From assembly GCA_963974915.1 (NCBI GenBank), contig CAXBES010000004.1, positions 150,941 through 214,940 of the forward strand: DNA of 64,000 nucleotides, written 5' to 3'. Under the pieces are notes generated by a model. It ran no database searches. It was not told where the DNA came from and saw nothing but the letters and a program-made list of their open reading frames with translations. Made by a program: the position numbers and the translations under genes. Below, in pieces: positions 17,503 through 26,712 of this stretch (position 1 is the first letter of the stretch; each line of letters starts with the position of its first letter). The stretch is from CAXBES01 sp963974915. GTDB lineage: Bacteria > Bacteroidota > Bacteroidia > Flavobacteriales > Flavobacteriaceae.

Positions 17503-17537
17503 AAGTGCGTTTATCCAGAATCTGGATAAACGCACTT
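17503..17537. terminator. Long perfect hairpin between convergent genes
   Basis: A 17-bp perfect inverted repeat (17503-17519 with 17521-17537) nine bases after the lipoprotein stop. Neither side has a strong T-run, so it may be a factor-assisted or bidirectional transcription end for the copper cluster and the convergent T9SS gene. Confidence 0.6.
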
Positions 17538-17568
17538 AACCGAATTTCCTTCTCTAAAACATAAAGAA

Positions 17569-18462
17569 TTAATTGATCACTACCTTAAAGGTTCGTTTCT
17601 TGTATCTTTCAGACAGAGTAACGAGCAGGTAAACTCCCGCTTTGTAGTTCGAAAAATCTATTGTAAGAGTATTTTGGCTGTTATTGGTATATTCTGTAAT
17701 TTTTCTACCATTTAAATTGTAGATATCAATATATTTTACAGCTTCTATATTAATTAGGCGATAAGAATTATTTGTTTTCAACTTAATTAATTTCACTTCA
17801 GCAAGTGGATCATTGAATTCATCGTTCTGGAGAATAATAACCGGCTCACAACCATTGATAGAGTCCAGATTAGTATAAAATAACTCACCATTTTTAAAAG
17901 AACAACTCAGATGTCCTACACCGTTAATATTCGGGTCACCACTCGGGGCATTAATAAGGGATAAGGAACCGGCGCCTTCAACCCAAACTGCGTTAGTAGT
18001 ACTTATTGTATTAGAGGGTGATGGTGACAGATAGAAATGACGATACTCATTCCCATCAAACAAAGGCCTGGGTATGATAGAATCCACTTTATAGTAGCCG
18101 GCATTTTCTGGAAAGGGAGAAATTGGGTTTTTCATATCTATCGAATATCCAATGCTCAAAGAAAAGTCGTAAAGAAGATATTCATTGTTTCCGGAAGAGC
18201 TTACAATATTCATATATACTTTTCTATTGGCAAGTTCTTCTCTCATTAGAAAAGTTCGGGAGATGTAGTGGAATCCATCTAAAACTTTGTAATCATTATT
18301 ATCTACAATTGTGTCGCCGTTAGTGTAGTAAACATCGGTAAGGCAACCGGAAAAGCAAGATGTTACATGCCACTCATTATAATTATTTAACAAGGGGGTG
18401 TAGTCTTGTCCCATAACTGTGAAAGTGTTGAATATAAGTAAAATTAAGAGCGATTTTCTCAT
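17569..18462 (-). CDS. T9SS-secreted protein with type A sorting domain
   Basis: A 297-residue protein with a Sec signal peptide (NTFTVMGQ). The C-terminal 75 residues are a type IX secretion sorting domain: SYRLINIEAVKYIDIYNLNG, then ITEYTNNS, then IDFSNYKAGVYLLVTL ending in KRTFKVVIN. The passenger (residues 20-220) has scattered Cys and Trp but no catalytic motif I recognise. It is presumably exported to the surface or medium by the PorSS. It is monocistronic. Confidence 0.85.
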   Translation of the reverse strand: MRKSLLILLIFNTFTVMGQDYTPLLNNYNEWHVTSCFSGCLTDVYYTNGDTIVDNNDYKVLDGFHYISRTFLMREELANRKVYMNIVSSSGNNEYLLYDFSLSIGYSIDMKNPISPFPENAGYYKVDSIIPRPLFDGNEYRHFYLSPSPSNTISTTNAVWVEGAGSLSLINAPSGDPNINGVGHLSCSFKNGELFYTNLDSINGCEPVIILQNDEFNDPLAEVKLIKLKTNNSYRLINIEAVKYIDIYNLNGRKITEYTNNSQNTLTIDFSNYKAGVYLLVTLSERYKKRTFKVVIN

Positions 18463-18936
18463 TTAGATAGTTTTAGAAACCCAGTAATAACAAATATCGC
18501 AATATTTAATTTAATGATTTAATGAGCATCGTCTGTTGACTTAAAAATGTTTATTTTATACCGTATTTAGGTTCTGCTCGTTGATTCCTAAAGGAAATCA
18601 TGGGATTCTTTTTTATATAGTCAAAAACTGGATAGAGGATATTAAATTGGATGGTTTACATTTTCTCATTCTTACCTTTCAGATCATACCTAAAAATGAC
18701 TTTGGTCCCCAATTATGCGTAATTATAGTCAAACCAAATATTAGATTTTCTCAAACTAATACAGTCATTAAGAGAAGCTTTTATTCAAAGTCATCATTTT
18801 GTTAGTGGATGGATAAGCTGATCTAAACCACAACTATTTATAGTAGGTTCTATAGATGGAATAACGGTCAATTAAGGTTATCTAAGTTCCTTGATATTAG
18901 GATGAAGAGATGCGATAAAAGTAATTAATTTCTAGA
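18463..18936. other. Intergenic stretch, no gene seen
   Basis: 474 AT-rich bases. Only one short unconvincing open frame is present, and I see no RNA gene, strong hairpin or repeat. Confidence 0.5.
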
Positions 18937-19230
18937 TCAAATATCAATCAAAAAATCCGGACAGTAAATTGGAATAATAAAGAAAACAAATAATAAAAAC
19001 AAGATTGCCCAAAGTACCCACATTAAAAGTGGGAAAGTAATTAGGTCACCTTTAGATTTGAGACGGATTGAATGAGCTATTAATCCATGAATACCAAGGC
19101 TGAATAACAAAAAGTTGATACTGGAGGAGATAATTAGAAAGCTTTGGGAATATGATGCTTTAGTTATAAAAAGATAAAAGGCTAAAGCGATAGAAATTAC
19201 AATAATTATTCTGAATATTCTTCTGGACAT
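18937..19230 (-). CDS. Small integral membrane protein, unknown
   Basis: A 97-residue protein with three hydrophobic segments (about residues 6-26, 31-53, 68-90), separated by a short basic loop HSIRLKSKGD. No family is recognised. It begins 21 bases after the end of the universal stress protein gene on the same strand, so it may be co-transcribed with it. Confidence 0.55.
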   Translation of the reverse strand: MSRRIFRIIIVISIALAFYLFITKASYSQSFLIISSSINFLLFSLGIHGLIAHSIRLKSKGDLITFPLLMWVLWAILFLLFVFFIIPIYCPDFLIDI

Positions 19231-19251
19231 TTTACGATTGTTTTAGATTTT

Positions 19252-20121
19252 TTATATATGAAATATGCCATAATTTTTCGCATTAAAACTTATCAAAGGA
19301 ATCTTCCCGTAAGTTTCTAACTTTTTAACGAGATCTCTATGAAACAGCTTCGCTGTCAAGCTTTTTTCTTCTCGTTCTAACATAGCGATCAAATCGGCAT
19401 CAGCGTCTCCTAGATATAATTTGAGTTCATGAAATACATCTTCAGAATAAATAATATCTAACTGGAAGTTATTGTAGTCAATATATTTCCGAATTTTATC
19501 CTCTATCATTTTCTTTTGGTTCGATCCATTTTTTTCTTCCAATGGAGAAATATGAACAATCTTAATTTTAGCTTCAAAAGGTTTCATAATCTCTACTAAC
19601 TTAAGCAGTGCACCAATGTCTTCTTCTTCAAAATCTGAGGCATAAACTATGTTTTTAATGGTTCTATGACTTGAGTCTTCTGGAATGGTGATTACTGGAC
19701 AAGGAGATGTGTCAATGAGTTGTTTTGCAGTTTTTCCCATGATGATCTCTCGTAATCCACTTCCACCTTTCATACCTGTAACAACTACTAAGGAATTAAT
19801 TTCATTGGCTTTAGCTATTATTCCGTCAGTTACCGACTTACTTTCAACAGCACTAATTCTGATATCTATTTTTCTTAAGTCCGTTTCCAAATGTGTTTCA
19901 CAGAAACTTTTAAGCTTTGACTGATGCTTCTTTCTTGTATCTCCTTCGATATCAGGAAATGGATCTTGTGCTTTTAGGCTAAGATCGTCTAACATGGTAG
20001 GGTAGTCAAAAACATGAATTACGTCTAAAGTAGCATGAATGGTTGTACTTAATAAATATGCATACTTTAATGCAGCAACTGAATTTTTAGAGTAATCGGT
20101 AGCGTATAATATTGTCTTCAT
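19252..20121 (-). CDS. Universal stress protein, two UspA domains
   Basis: A 289-residue tandem Usp protein. Domain 1 (1-145) begins ILYATDYSKNSVAALKYA and ends with the nucleotide-binding motif VTGMKGGSGLREIIMGKTA followed by PCPVITIP. Domain 2 (155-280) begins NIVYASDFEEEDIGALL and has a degenerate glycine loop, so only the first domain is likely to bind ATP. It sits beside other stress genes (ArsC-like, AhpD-like). Confidence 0.9.
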   Translation of the reverse strand: MKTILYATDYSKNSVAALKYAYLLSTTIHATLDVIHVFDYPTMLDDLSLKAQDPFPDIEGDTRKKHQSKLKSFCETHLETDLRKIDIRISAVESKSVTDGIIAKANEINSLVVVTGMKGGSGLREIIMGKTAKQLIDTSPCPVITIPEDSSHRTIKNIVYASDFEEEDIGALLKLVEIMKPFEAKIKIVHISPLEEKNGSNQKKMIEDKIRKYIDYNNFQLDIIYSEDVFHELKLYLGDADADLIAMLEREEKSLTAKLFHRDLVKKLETYGKIPLISFNAKNYGIFHI

Positions 20122-20374
20122 TTTGCGCCTAGTGGTTTATAATTAAATGCTAAGTTAAATCGTATTAAACTAATAATAAATGACTTATATCAGTTAATGG
20201 ATTCTTGTATATGACCTTTGTCATATGTTCAGAAGAGTTGTTTTATTACTTTTATCAACTAAATACTTTAATTATAATTATCTAAAAACTGAATTTAAGA
20301 GAATTGTTTATATAAAGCATATTAGCTATGATAACGTAATATGTTCTCTAAGCGGTTTAAACAAAATATACCTT

Positions 20375-20590
20375 ATGAAGGATTTACATAACGTACTAAC
20401 TAAAATTACCCAGCTCACCACAAATATTGAAACCAATTACCCGGAACTTTATCGCTCTTTAGAGGAAAACCCGTTAACGTTACCTGTTAGCAAATACCCA
20501 CATGTAGATAAAAGTATCTTACAGGAATATCTGGAGAGTTTGAAACAATTACTTAAACATCATTTACAGACACATAAGAAAAATATATAG
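20375..20590 (+). CDS. Small helical protein, unknown
   Basis: A 71-residue protein from the ATG at 20375. An open frame extends 50 codons upstream, but that part is low-complexity and AT-rich, so I favour the internal start. The product is helical with a His-rich C-terminus (LLKHHLQTHKK). The segment NPLTLPVSKYPHVDK is reminiscent of small flavobacterial stress-island proteins. It lies three bases before the ArsC-like gene, implying co-transcription. Confidence 0.55.
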   Translation: MKDLHNVLTKITQLTTNIETNYPELYRSLEENPLTLPVSKYPHVDKSILQEYLESLKQLLKHHLQTHKKNI

Positions 20591-20593
20591 CTA

Positions 20594-20959
20594 ATGGGAG
20601 AGATAGCGACATCAAACAGACAAATTACTTTATTCTACAGTTCAAAATCAGTTAGAGCAAAACAAACTTTGGCGTATGCTAAGGCGGAGGGGTTGCCTCT
20701 TCAGGAAGTAGATATTCTGAAAAAAAAACTTACAGGAACTCAAATAATTGAACTTGCAGTTAGATTACATTTAGAAGTTAAAGATCTGGTCAATCAGGAA
20801 CATCCTTCATATACTTCACATTTTGATCATCACAATTTTTCCACAAACGATTGGATAAAAATGATACAACACAATCCGGATATCATGAAACAACCTATTG
20901 CAATGCGAGGAGATATTACCATTTTGGTGGAAACTCCTACCGATATTGTTAAAATTTAA
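20594..20959 (+). CDS. ArsC/Spx-like thioredoxin-fold protein without cysteine
   Basis: A 121-residue protein matching the arsenate reductase family in fold: ITLFYSSKSVRAKQTLAYAK, then DLVNQEHPSY, then MIQHNPDIMKQPIAMRGD with the conserved cis-Pro region. The catalytic CX5R cysteine position is occupied by Ser/Lys (YSSKSVRAK), and the whole protein contains no cysteine. It cannot act as a thiol reductase and may be a regulatory or structural derivative. It is co-oriented with the neighbours at 20375 and 20988. Confidence 0.8.
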   Translation: MGEIATSNRQITLFYSSKSVRAKQTLAYAKAEGLPLQEVDILKKKLTGTQIIELAVRLHLEVKDLVNQEHPSYTSHFDHHNFSTNDWIKMIQHNPDIMKQPIAMRGDITILVETPTDIVKI

Positions 20960-20987
20960 AAAGGAAAACTATTAAATACTTATAAAG

Positions 20988-21338
20988 ATGATTAAAGACT
21001 ATTCAAAAAACTATAATGACCTTACAAAGTTGATGGGAGAATTAGGAGAAAAAATTCCCGCGACCATGAAATCTTTCGGTAATTTACATAATGCGAGTAC
21101 TTCCGAAGGTGTGTTGTCAACAAAATTTAAGGAGCTAATCGCATTAGGTATTGCAATTACGGTTAGGTGTGATGGATGTATTGCCTTTCACGTACATGAT
21201 GCATTAAATGCGGGAGCTACTTCCGAAGAAATAATCGAAACTATTGGTGTGGCCGTAATGATGGGTGGAGGGCCGGCCGTAGTTTATGGTTGTGAAGCGA
21301 TGGAAGCATTAAGGCAATTTATTGTTTTAGAACCTTAA
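20988..21338 (+). CDS. Carboxymuconolactone decarboxylase / AhpD-like protein
   Basis: A 116-residue single-domain AhpD-fold protein. The redox motif CDGCIAFHVHDALNAGA near residue 63 has the CxxC plus downstream His typical of alkylhydroperoxidase-D-like enzymes. ETIGVAVMMGGGPAVVYG follows. It probably reduces peroxides or acts as a redox partner. It begins 28 bases after the ArsC-like gene and is probably in the same operon. Confidence 0.9.
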   Translation: MIKDYSKNYNDLTKLMGELGEKIPATMKSFGNLHNASTSEGVLSTKFKELIALGIAITVRCDGCIAFHVHDALNAGATSEEIIETIGVAVMMGGGPAVVYGCEAMEALRQFIVLEP

Positions 21339-21378
21339 TTTCAAGTCGAATGAATAGATTTTGTAAAGCCTAGATGAT

Positions 21379-22209
21379 ATGAGATACAGTTCTCTAATTT
21401 TGTTTTTATTTTCCGTGCTTGTTATTGGATGTAAATCACATGTTTTACCACCTGATTGTGAGCTTTCAGAAATCGAAAAAGATGCTTTTCCTACACGTGA
21501 ATATTCAGTGCAAGCTGTACTGTGGCAACAGCATTCCGCAGAGTATCGCGCTTTGGCATATCAAGCTTTTAATTTGGCTAAAATTCGTTTAGATAATATT
21601 CTAGATAAAGCAACAGATGCTAAAATCCCACTAGCAATAGTAACCGACATAGATGAGACAGTTTTAGACAATAGTCCTTACAGTGGAAAACAGATTGAGT
21701 TAAATGAAGAATATTCAGCGTTAAGATGGAAGGAATGGGTAGAAGAGAAAAAAGCAAAGGCTGTGCCAGGAGCTTTTGGTTTTTTGCATTATGCAAAAAA
21801 TAGAGGAGTCGAAATATTTTATATTTCTAATCGATCGATAAATCAAAAAAAGGAAACTATTGAAAATTTGCAGATAGTTGGATTCCCATACGCTGATAAT
21901 GAGCATGTCTTATTAAAAGATACTGCCAGGGATAAAGAAGCTAGGAGGGATGAGGTAATTAAATCTCACGAAATTGTATTATTTCTAGGTGATAATTTGT
22001 CTGATTTCACGAACATCTTTGATAACCGAACTACAGATGCAAGAAACAAAAGTGTTGATAGCTTGGAAAGTGCTTTTGGTAAGAAATTTATTGTGTTACC
22101 CAACCCAATGTATGGAGATTGGGAAACAAAAGGTATTTTAGAAGGGAAATATCACTGGACAACTTTTCAGAAAGATTCTATTCGTCGTAAAAAAATAAAA
22201 TCTTACTAA
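21379..22209 (+). CDS. Class C acid phosphatase, lipoprotein e(P4) family
   Basis: A 276-residue outer-membrane lipoprotein (lipobox LVIGC). The HAD/DDDD phosphatase motifs are DIDETVLDN near residue 94 and GDNLSDFTNIFDNR near residue 208, with FYISNRS as motif II. Enzymes of this family release phosphate from nucleoside monophosphates such as NMN or 5'-AMP at the cell surface. It is the last gene of the rightward run from 20375. Confidence 0.92.
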   Translation: MRYSSLILFLFSVLVIGCKSHVLPPDCELSEIEKDAFPTREYSVQAVLWQQHSAEYRALAYQAFNLAKIRLDNILDKATDAKIPLAIVTDIDETVLDNSPYSGKQIELNEEYSALRWKEWVEEKKAKAVPGAFGFLHYAKNRGVEIFYISNRSINQKKETIENLQIVGFPYADNEHVLLKDTARDKEARRDEVIKSHEIVLFLGDNLSDFTNIFDNRTTDARNKSVDSLESAFGKKFIVLPNPMYGDWETKGILEGKYHWTTFQKDSIRRKKIKSY

Positions 22210-22276
22210 ATTAAATTCTTAAAATTAACTTTTTTTAGATTTGTACTTAGAGCTTATACGGTAGTTTCTCCGTTAA

Positions 22277-23053
22277 TTATTTTTTGTCGACAGGATATCG
22301 ATTAAAAAAACTCACCTGTAATGCTTTTTTAGCATCTGTTAATAGCTGTGTAACTTCTTCTACCGTATTATTTCTTATTTCAGCGATTTCTTGGAGATCT
22401 AGGTGTTGTTTCGTATATAACTCGAAGACATTACGAAGTGCAAATGGGAGATTAAGTAATACCATCGCAATATGTCTTTCAACCTGTTCTTTACTTAAGT
22501 TTGCATCAATTTTTTCGCACATTGCTTTCTCATCATTTTCTACAAATACATGGTCTAATGTGTAGTCATTATGGTTATATGACATATCATCTAGTTCTTC
22601 AATTAAAAGTAAATCTCCTCCACCATCTGTACTATATTTTTCTTCCATTTCATCCCATTCAGGTTTAGAATAGTCGTCGATATTTTCGAAAAAAATATCA
22701 TCAAACTCTTCTTCTACAATAATATCGTCAAGCAATTGGTTGGTTTTTTTAAACAACCATAGATAGAATTTTTTTTCACCCGCAACTTCTTCTATGTTAT
22801 CATATATTTCTATAAAAAGTTGATCTATAATATCATCTGCTTTGAATTTGTTTTTTGAAAAGTGTCCTTTTTTTATAGCCGTATTCAATTGATCATTAAC
22901 GTACTTTCTTATTTCGGGCATTATTTTCAATACTAATGCATTAAAGGAAGATCTATCCCCCTCCCTTTTTAATTGAATAAGGTTAGGATAAGTTTCGGTT
23001 ACGAAAACACGAAACTCTCTCTTGTCTTGGTAAATAGAAACATTCGTTTTCAT
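22277..23053 (-). CDS. Atypical sigma-70-like factor with acidic insert
   Basis: A 258-residue protein. The N-terminal half holds a region-2-like helix set (DDIIDQLFIEIYDNIEEV). The C-terminal part (LPFALRNVFELYTKQHLD, then LQEIAEIRNNTVEEV) looks like region 4 with a helix-turn-helix. Between them, residues about 115-190 form a very acidic linker (Asp/Glu-rich) not found in ordinary ECF factors. It may act as a built-in inhibitory or tethering segment. No anti-sigma gene is adjacent. Confidence 0.65.
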   Translation of the reverse strand: MKTNVSIYQDKREFRVFVTETYPNLIQLKREGDRSSFNALVLKIMPEIRKYVNDQLNTAIKKGHFSKNKFKADDIIDQLFIEIYDNIEEVAGEKKFYLWLFKKTNQLLDDIIVEEEFDDIFFENIDDYSKPEWDEMEEKYSTDGGGDLLLIEELDDMSYNHNDYTLDHVFVENDEKAMCEKIDANLSKEQVERHIAMVLLNLPFALRNVFELYTKQHLDLQEIAEIRNNTVEEVTQLLTDAKKALQVSFFNRYPVDKK

Positions 23054-23202
23054 AGTATATAAAGTTTACTAAATGAGTAGCGTAAAGGTGCAAAAAGTGT
23101 GCTTGAGATAACATGATATAAATCATTTTACTAAAATTTCAAATTAAAACGCGTAATCCAAATCTGGAAATTATATGCTATACCTTGGTTACTGCTTCGC
23201 AC

Positions 23203-23994
23203 TTAAAGTTTATTGTGTTTGGTGTTCAATAAGTTTAATTTAAACTTGCTGTCATTAAGTGCTTTTATCGTCGTAGTGTAGCCCAGGTTAAAAATAGCAT
23301 CAATCTTATTCATCTCAAAAGTAGGGTAATTCACTAATTCTTCAGGGTAAATAACCATATCACAGTCTATAAATTTCGACATCGACTCTGCAGCAACTTT
23401 AATTTTATAAGCTCTTTGAACAACAGTATAGGAGTGTTTTAAATCTTTGATATCAATCTTTTTTAGAGGGTTTACGTAAACACCGATAATTTTATCACAA
23501 CGCTTTTTTAGTGGCTCTACCGGAAAGTTATTTAGTATTCCTCCATCGATATAGAATTTCCCATTAATTTCAGTAGGGGTGAATACACCGGGAAAAGAAG
23601 CAGAAGCTATTATTGGTTTTATGAGTTGCCCTTTGCTAAATACTTTCAAGGTTCCATCAACAATATTTGCTGCGGTAATATATAATGGTATTTCCAATGA
23701 ATCAAAACTATCGTTTTGAAAAAATACTTTTAGGTCATCATAGAATTTTTCTGTATCAATGAATCCAGGTTTTTTTCGGGCATATCTATTTGTTTGAAAA
23801 ATTGAAATGGATTTAAAAAAGTACAATATTTCTGACCAACTTACGCCTGCTGCATATAAACCTCCTACAATAGCGCCGGCACTAGTGCCTGCAATATGTG
23901 TAGGGAATATGTTATTTTCTTCTAATGCTTTAATAACACCTATATGGGCAGCTCCTCTCGCTCCGCCTCCAGATAATACCAATCCTATATTCAT
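23203..23994 (-). CDS. Patatin-like phospholipase
   Basis: A 263-residue lipid acyl hydrolase with the patatin signatures: oxyanion hole SGGGARGAAHIGVIKAL at the N-terminus, nucleophile serine in GTSAGAIVGGLYAAG near residue 39, and catalytic Asp in DGGILNNFPVEPL near residue 150. No signal peptide is evident. It probably hydrolyses membrane phospholipids. It stands 71 bp upstream of cardiolipin synthase on the same strand, suggesting a lipid-remodelling unit. Confidence 0.92.
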   Translation of the reverse strand: MNIGLVLSGGGARGAAHIGVIKALEENNIFPTHIAGTSAGAIVGGLYAAGVSWSEILYFFKSISIFQTNRYARKKPGFIDTEKFYDDLKVFFQNDSFDSLEIPLYITAANIVDGTLKVFSKGQLIKPIIASASFPGVFTPTEINGKFYIDGGILNNFPVEPLKKRCDKIIGVYVNPLKKIDIKDLKHSYTVVQRAYKIKVAAESMSKFIDCDMVIYPEELVNYPTFEMNKIDAIFNLGYTTTIKALNDSKFKLNLLNTKHNKL

Positions 23995-24065
23995 TTTTAA
24001 AATGTATTTAGTTTTAACAAAACTATTCAGTTAATAATAGGTAAATAATGATTCTTATCAGTTTA

Positions 24066-25502
24066 TTATAGAATGGGGCTGAATACTTTTGCTAGGCCTT
24101 CCTTTAATCGTTCTACTTTTGATCTATTTAGAAAGAGTTCATAGTTTACCTGACTGCTTTTTTCGCAATACATTAAGAATTCTTCTTTTAAATCTGTGGA
24201 GATCTTATTATCATAAATTAAAGCATTAACTTCATAATTTTGTTCAAAGCTCCTAATGTCTAAATTTGCCGTTCCGATAGAGGTTAGTGCATCATCCGAT
24301 ATAATGACTTTACTGTGTAAAAAACCATCTGGATATAAGTAAATTTTAACTCCGGATTCCAGTAGGCTTTCAAAATGAGAACGTACATTCCATTTAACTA
24401 AAAGGCTGTCCGAATTCGTAGAAAGAAGTAGCCTAACATCAACACCACTCATCGCTGCAACCTGTAGCGCTTCCATTAAAACTTCACCAGGAATAATGTA
24501 TGGGTTTGTAATATAAACATACTTTTTTGCACTATTTATTATTGAGAAATAGAGCTGATGAATGGAAGAAAAATTGGAGTCGGGACCACTAGCCACTATT
24601 TGCGCCACAGTATTTCCGGGAGCATGTTGTTTGTAAAAGTATTGGCTGTTTAATAAATTTTCTGTACCACTAGCAAAGCTCCAGTCCATCGCAAAAACGG
24701 CTTCCAAACTATTTACTACATCACCCTTTAGTTGTAAGTGCATATCGTACCAAGTTCCTAAAATAGAATCTCCTTTGATATATTTGTCGGATACATTAAT
24801 TCCACCCGTAAACCCCACTATACCATCCACGATAATTATTTTTCTATGGTTTCTATAATTAATAGAGGAAAGGAGTCTGTGTAATCGCATTGGCAAAAAG
24901 CTATAAACCTGAATTCCTGATGCTTTGAGACTATTAAGGTACCTATTACTTAGAGTGTGGCTCCCTAATGAATCATATAAAAAACGGACTTCTATCCCTT
25001 CATCAGATTTACGTTTCAATATAGACCTGAATTTCTCAGCTAGATCTCCTTCTTCAAAAATATAATACTGGATATGGATAAATTTTTTAGCTGATTCTAT
25101 AGCCTTAAAGATCGCATCAAAAGTGGCGGAACCATTCCTTAATGGGGTTAACTCGTTGCCATCACTAGGTAAAAATTTTGATCCTTTAGTGATTAGCTTA
25201 ACCAGCCTAATATGTTTTTTAATCGCGTTCGGAAGTTGAATATCTTCCTCGTTATTCAATGAACTATAATAACTGTCAACTTTATCATAGTATTGAGAGA
25301 TCTCCTTCGTTTTTTTTAACTTATAAAACTTGTTCTTCTTTCTATTGCGTCCAAGAATGAAATAAAATAACATACCACCTACTGGAACGGTAAAAATAGC
25401 TAATAGCCATGCTAGCGTTTTAGTGGGTCTTACACCATAAAGCAATAATTTTCCCATTAAAACGAATGCCAGAAGAAAATATAAAATAATAGCTAGTGTC
25501 AT
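24066..25502 (-). CDS. cls: Cardiolipin synthase (phospholipase D family)
   Basis: A 478-residue membrane enzyme: two N-terminal helices (2-20, 32-52), then two PLD domains with HKD motifs HRKIIIVDG near residue 219 and HSKVIISDD near residue 397. It condenses two phosphatidylglycerol molecules to cardiolipin, or uses related head-group exchange. Its ATG lies three bases after the true end of the broken upstream DUF6134-type gene, so the two formed one operon. Confidence 0.92.
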   Translation of the reverse strand: MTLAIILYFLLAFVLMGKLLLYGVRPTKTLAWLLAIFTVPVGGMLFYFILGRNRKKNKFYKLKKTKEISQYYDKVDSYYSSLNNEEDIQLPNAIKKHIRLVKLITKGSKFLPSDGNELTPLRNGSATFDAIFKAIESAKKFIHIQYYIFEEGDLAEKFRSILKRKSDEGIEVRFLYDSLGSHTLSNRYLNSLKASGIQVYSFLPMRLHRLLSSINYRNHRKIIIVDGIVGFTGGINVSDKYIKGDSILGTWYDMHLQLKGDVVNSLEAVFAMDWSFASGTENLLNSQYFYKQHAPGNTVAQIVASGPDSNFSSIHQLYFSIINSAKKYVYITNPYIIPGEVLMEALQVAAMSGVDVRLLLSTNSDSLLVKWNVRSHFESLLESGVKIYLYPDGFLHSKVIISDDALTSIGTANLDIRSFEQNYEVNALIYDNKISTDLKEEFLMYCEKSSQVNYELFLNRSKVERLKEGLAKVFSPIL

Positions 25503-25505
25503 GGT

Positions 25506-26105
25506 TTAATGTTCCTTTGTTGCTATAATCTCAAATTTAACCAGACCACCATCAATGAGGGCTCTCTTAAGTGCCCCCTTTTGGTAGTAATATACATTTT
25601 CATTACCCTTTGAGTTTACCTTTTTATAAGCATGATTTCCCATAGAGATTATGGCATTGAAATTGCCATTTTGTTCCGAATATCATTTGCTAATATTCAC
25701 AGGTTCTTTAAAATATAACATAATAGAGGAATATGAGATCGAATCTTCGAGAATTTTCTTCGACCTATTAGTTTCTACAATTTGATACTTCGTCTTCACC
25801 CATTGAGTCAAAGTTTCGGTGTGTGGTTTATCGTTTACAGTAATTTGAACACTGGATTTTTCCAGTGAGCCGTTGTTAAAAATCACGTCATATGTATAGA
25901 ATACATGAACTGTTGTTATAATTCGGGTTTGAATATTCGTTGCACTTTGATAATATGTTTTGGAATTTTTAGTGCTTCTTGTGGCTGTTAAATTTCCAAT
26001 TATTTTTGAATTATATACTACATCAAAGTGCATATTTTCTTCCGAAGCATTTATAGAATTCAAAGAAGGAATGAAAAAACTTATAAAAATGATATATAGT
26101 AGCAT
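25506..26105 (-). pseudogene. DUF6134-type secreted protein interrupted by an in-frame TGA
   Basis: The first 140 codons encode a signal peptide and the N-terminal two thirds of a protein I recognise as the flavobacterial DUF6134 type (IGNLTATRS, NGSLEKSSVQITVND, SIMLYFKEPVNISK). A TGA at 25683-25685 stops it. The same frame continues without shift for 58 more codons that read like the missing C-terminus (YSEQNGNFNAIISMG, then VYYYQKGALKRALID, then LVKFEIIATKEH), ending in TAA at 25506-25508, three bases before cls. This is a nonsense mutation, a sequencing error, or readthrough. The first is my favoured reading. Confidence 0.75.
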
Positions 26106-26531
26106 AAAAGGACTTAAAATTACATCGCAAAGTACCTTATTTAAACAAAAAGAACCATGATCTAAGTCATTTAAGGGTTGTATCTATAACTAACTTTTAA
26201 TTAATTAAGAAGAATTATATAATTAGTAATGTAAGAAGTGGAAATAATAAAAGAATAAATTCAGACAGCCACGATGCCAAGAAGTTGATATTAAACTTAA
26301 CTTTTAAAGCTTTAGTAACTCGAGAAATAATAATTTTACGAACGATTTCATTAGAAGATGGTTGGTTTTGACTTGGTATGTATCATTTTTTATGTCTGTG
26401 AACACTTCCAAGTCTATCTCATTTTTGTATCATAAGTATTGGCTTGAGAAGGACAATTACAAATTATACGGGAAGTTTATATAAAACGGATGAAAAATGA
26501 GCTTACCACGCTTTCGCTCAATGATCTCTAT
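26106..26531. other. Intergenic stretch, no convincing gene
   Basis: About 426 AT-rich bases between the broken DUF6134-type gene and the duplicated tRNA-Ser flank. A 30-codon frame from 26392 is too short to call. No hairpin or repeat stands out. Confidence 0.5.
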
Positions 26532-26683
26532 AAGGTATGCACTACAAACATAGAAACCGCAAATAAGTTAAAGCGTATTTACCTTTTTATTCTCCTTCAT
26601 ATCACTCGTGCAAGCTTGGTTCATTTCGGAAAATAAAAAACCCACAACTTGCGTTGTGGGTTTCCTTTTGCGGAGAAAGAGGG
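26532..26683 (-). repeat. Direct repeat, distal copy: tRNA-Ser 3' remnant, terminator and flank
   Basis: 152 bases repeated at 26713-26864 with nine mismatches by my count. Reading on the minus strand, it starts with the last bases of tRNA-Ser (CCCTCTTTCTCCG), then a terminator (26638-26663), then a 100-bp AT-rich flank. The rest of the tRNA is absent, so this copy is a remnant. The plan matches the tRNA-His locus, but no GIY-YIG gene remains between copies. Confidence 0.88.
26638..26663 (-). terminator. Intrinsic terminator, distal copy
   Basis: AAACCCACAAC / GTTGTGGGTTT stem with loop TTGC. A T-run follows on the minus strand. Confidence 0.8.
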
Positions 26684-26712
26684 GTTACCTCCCTGCCATC
26701 GGTGATCCCAAG

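Noticed and set aside
18361..18367. Single TGTTACA in the T9SS protein gene
   Set aside because: Isolated half-site inside coding sequence with no partner 21 bp away.
18581..18805. 74-codon open frame in the 18463-18936 gap
   Set aside because: AT-rich, no recognisable motif, no plausible promoter or ribosome site. Codon use is unlike the neighbours.
26392..26484. 30-codon frame in the 26106-26531 gap
   Set aside because: Too short and without family resemblance to support a gene or a named fragment.
26671..26686. Possible second tRNA-Ser at the distal repeat
   Set aside because: Only the last bases of the tRNA are present. The sequence beyond 26684 does not form the T, anticodon or D arms.
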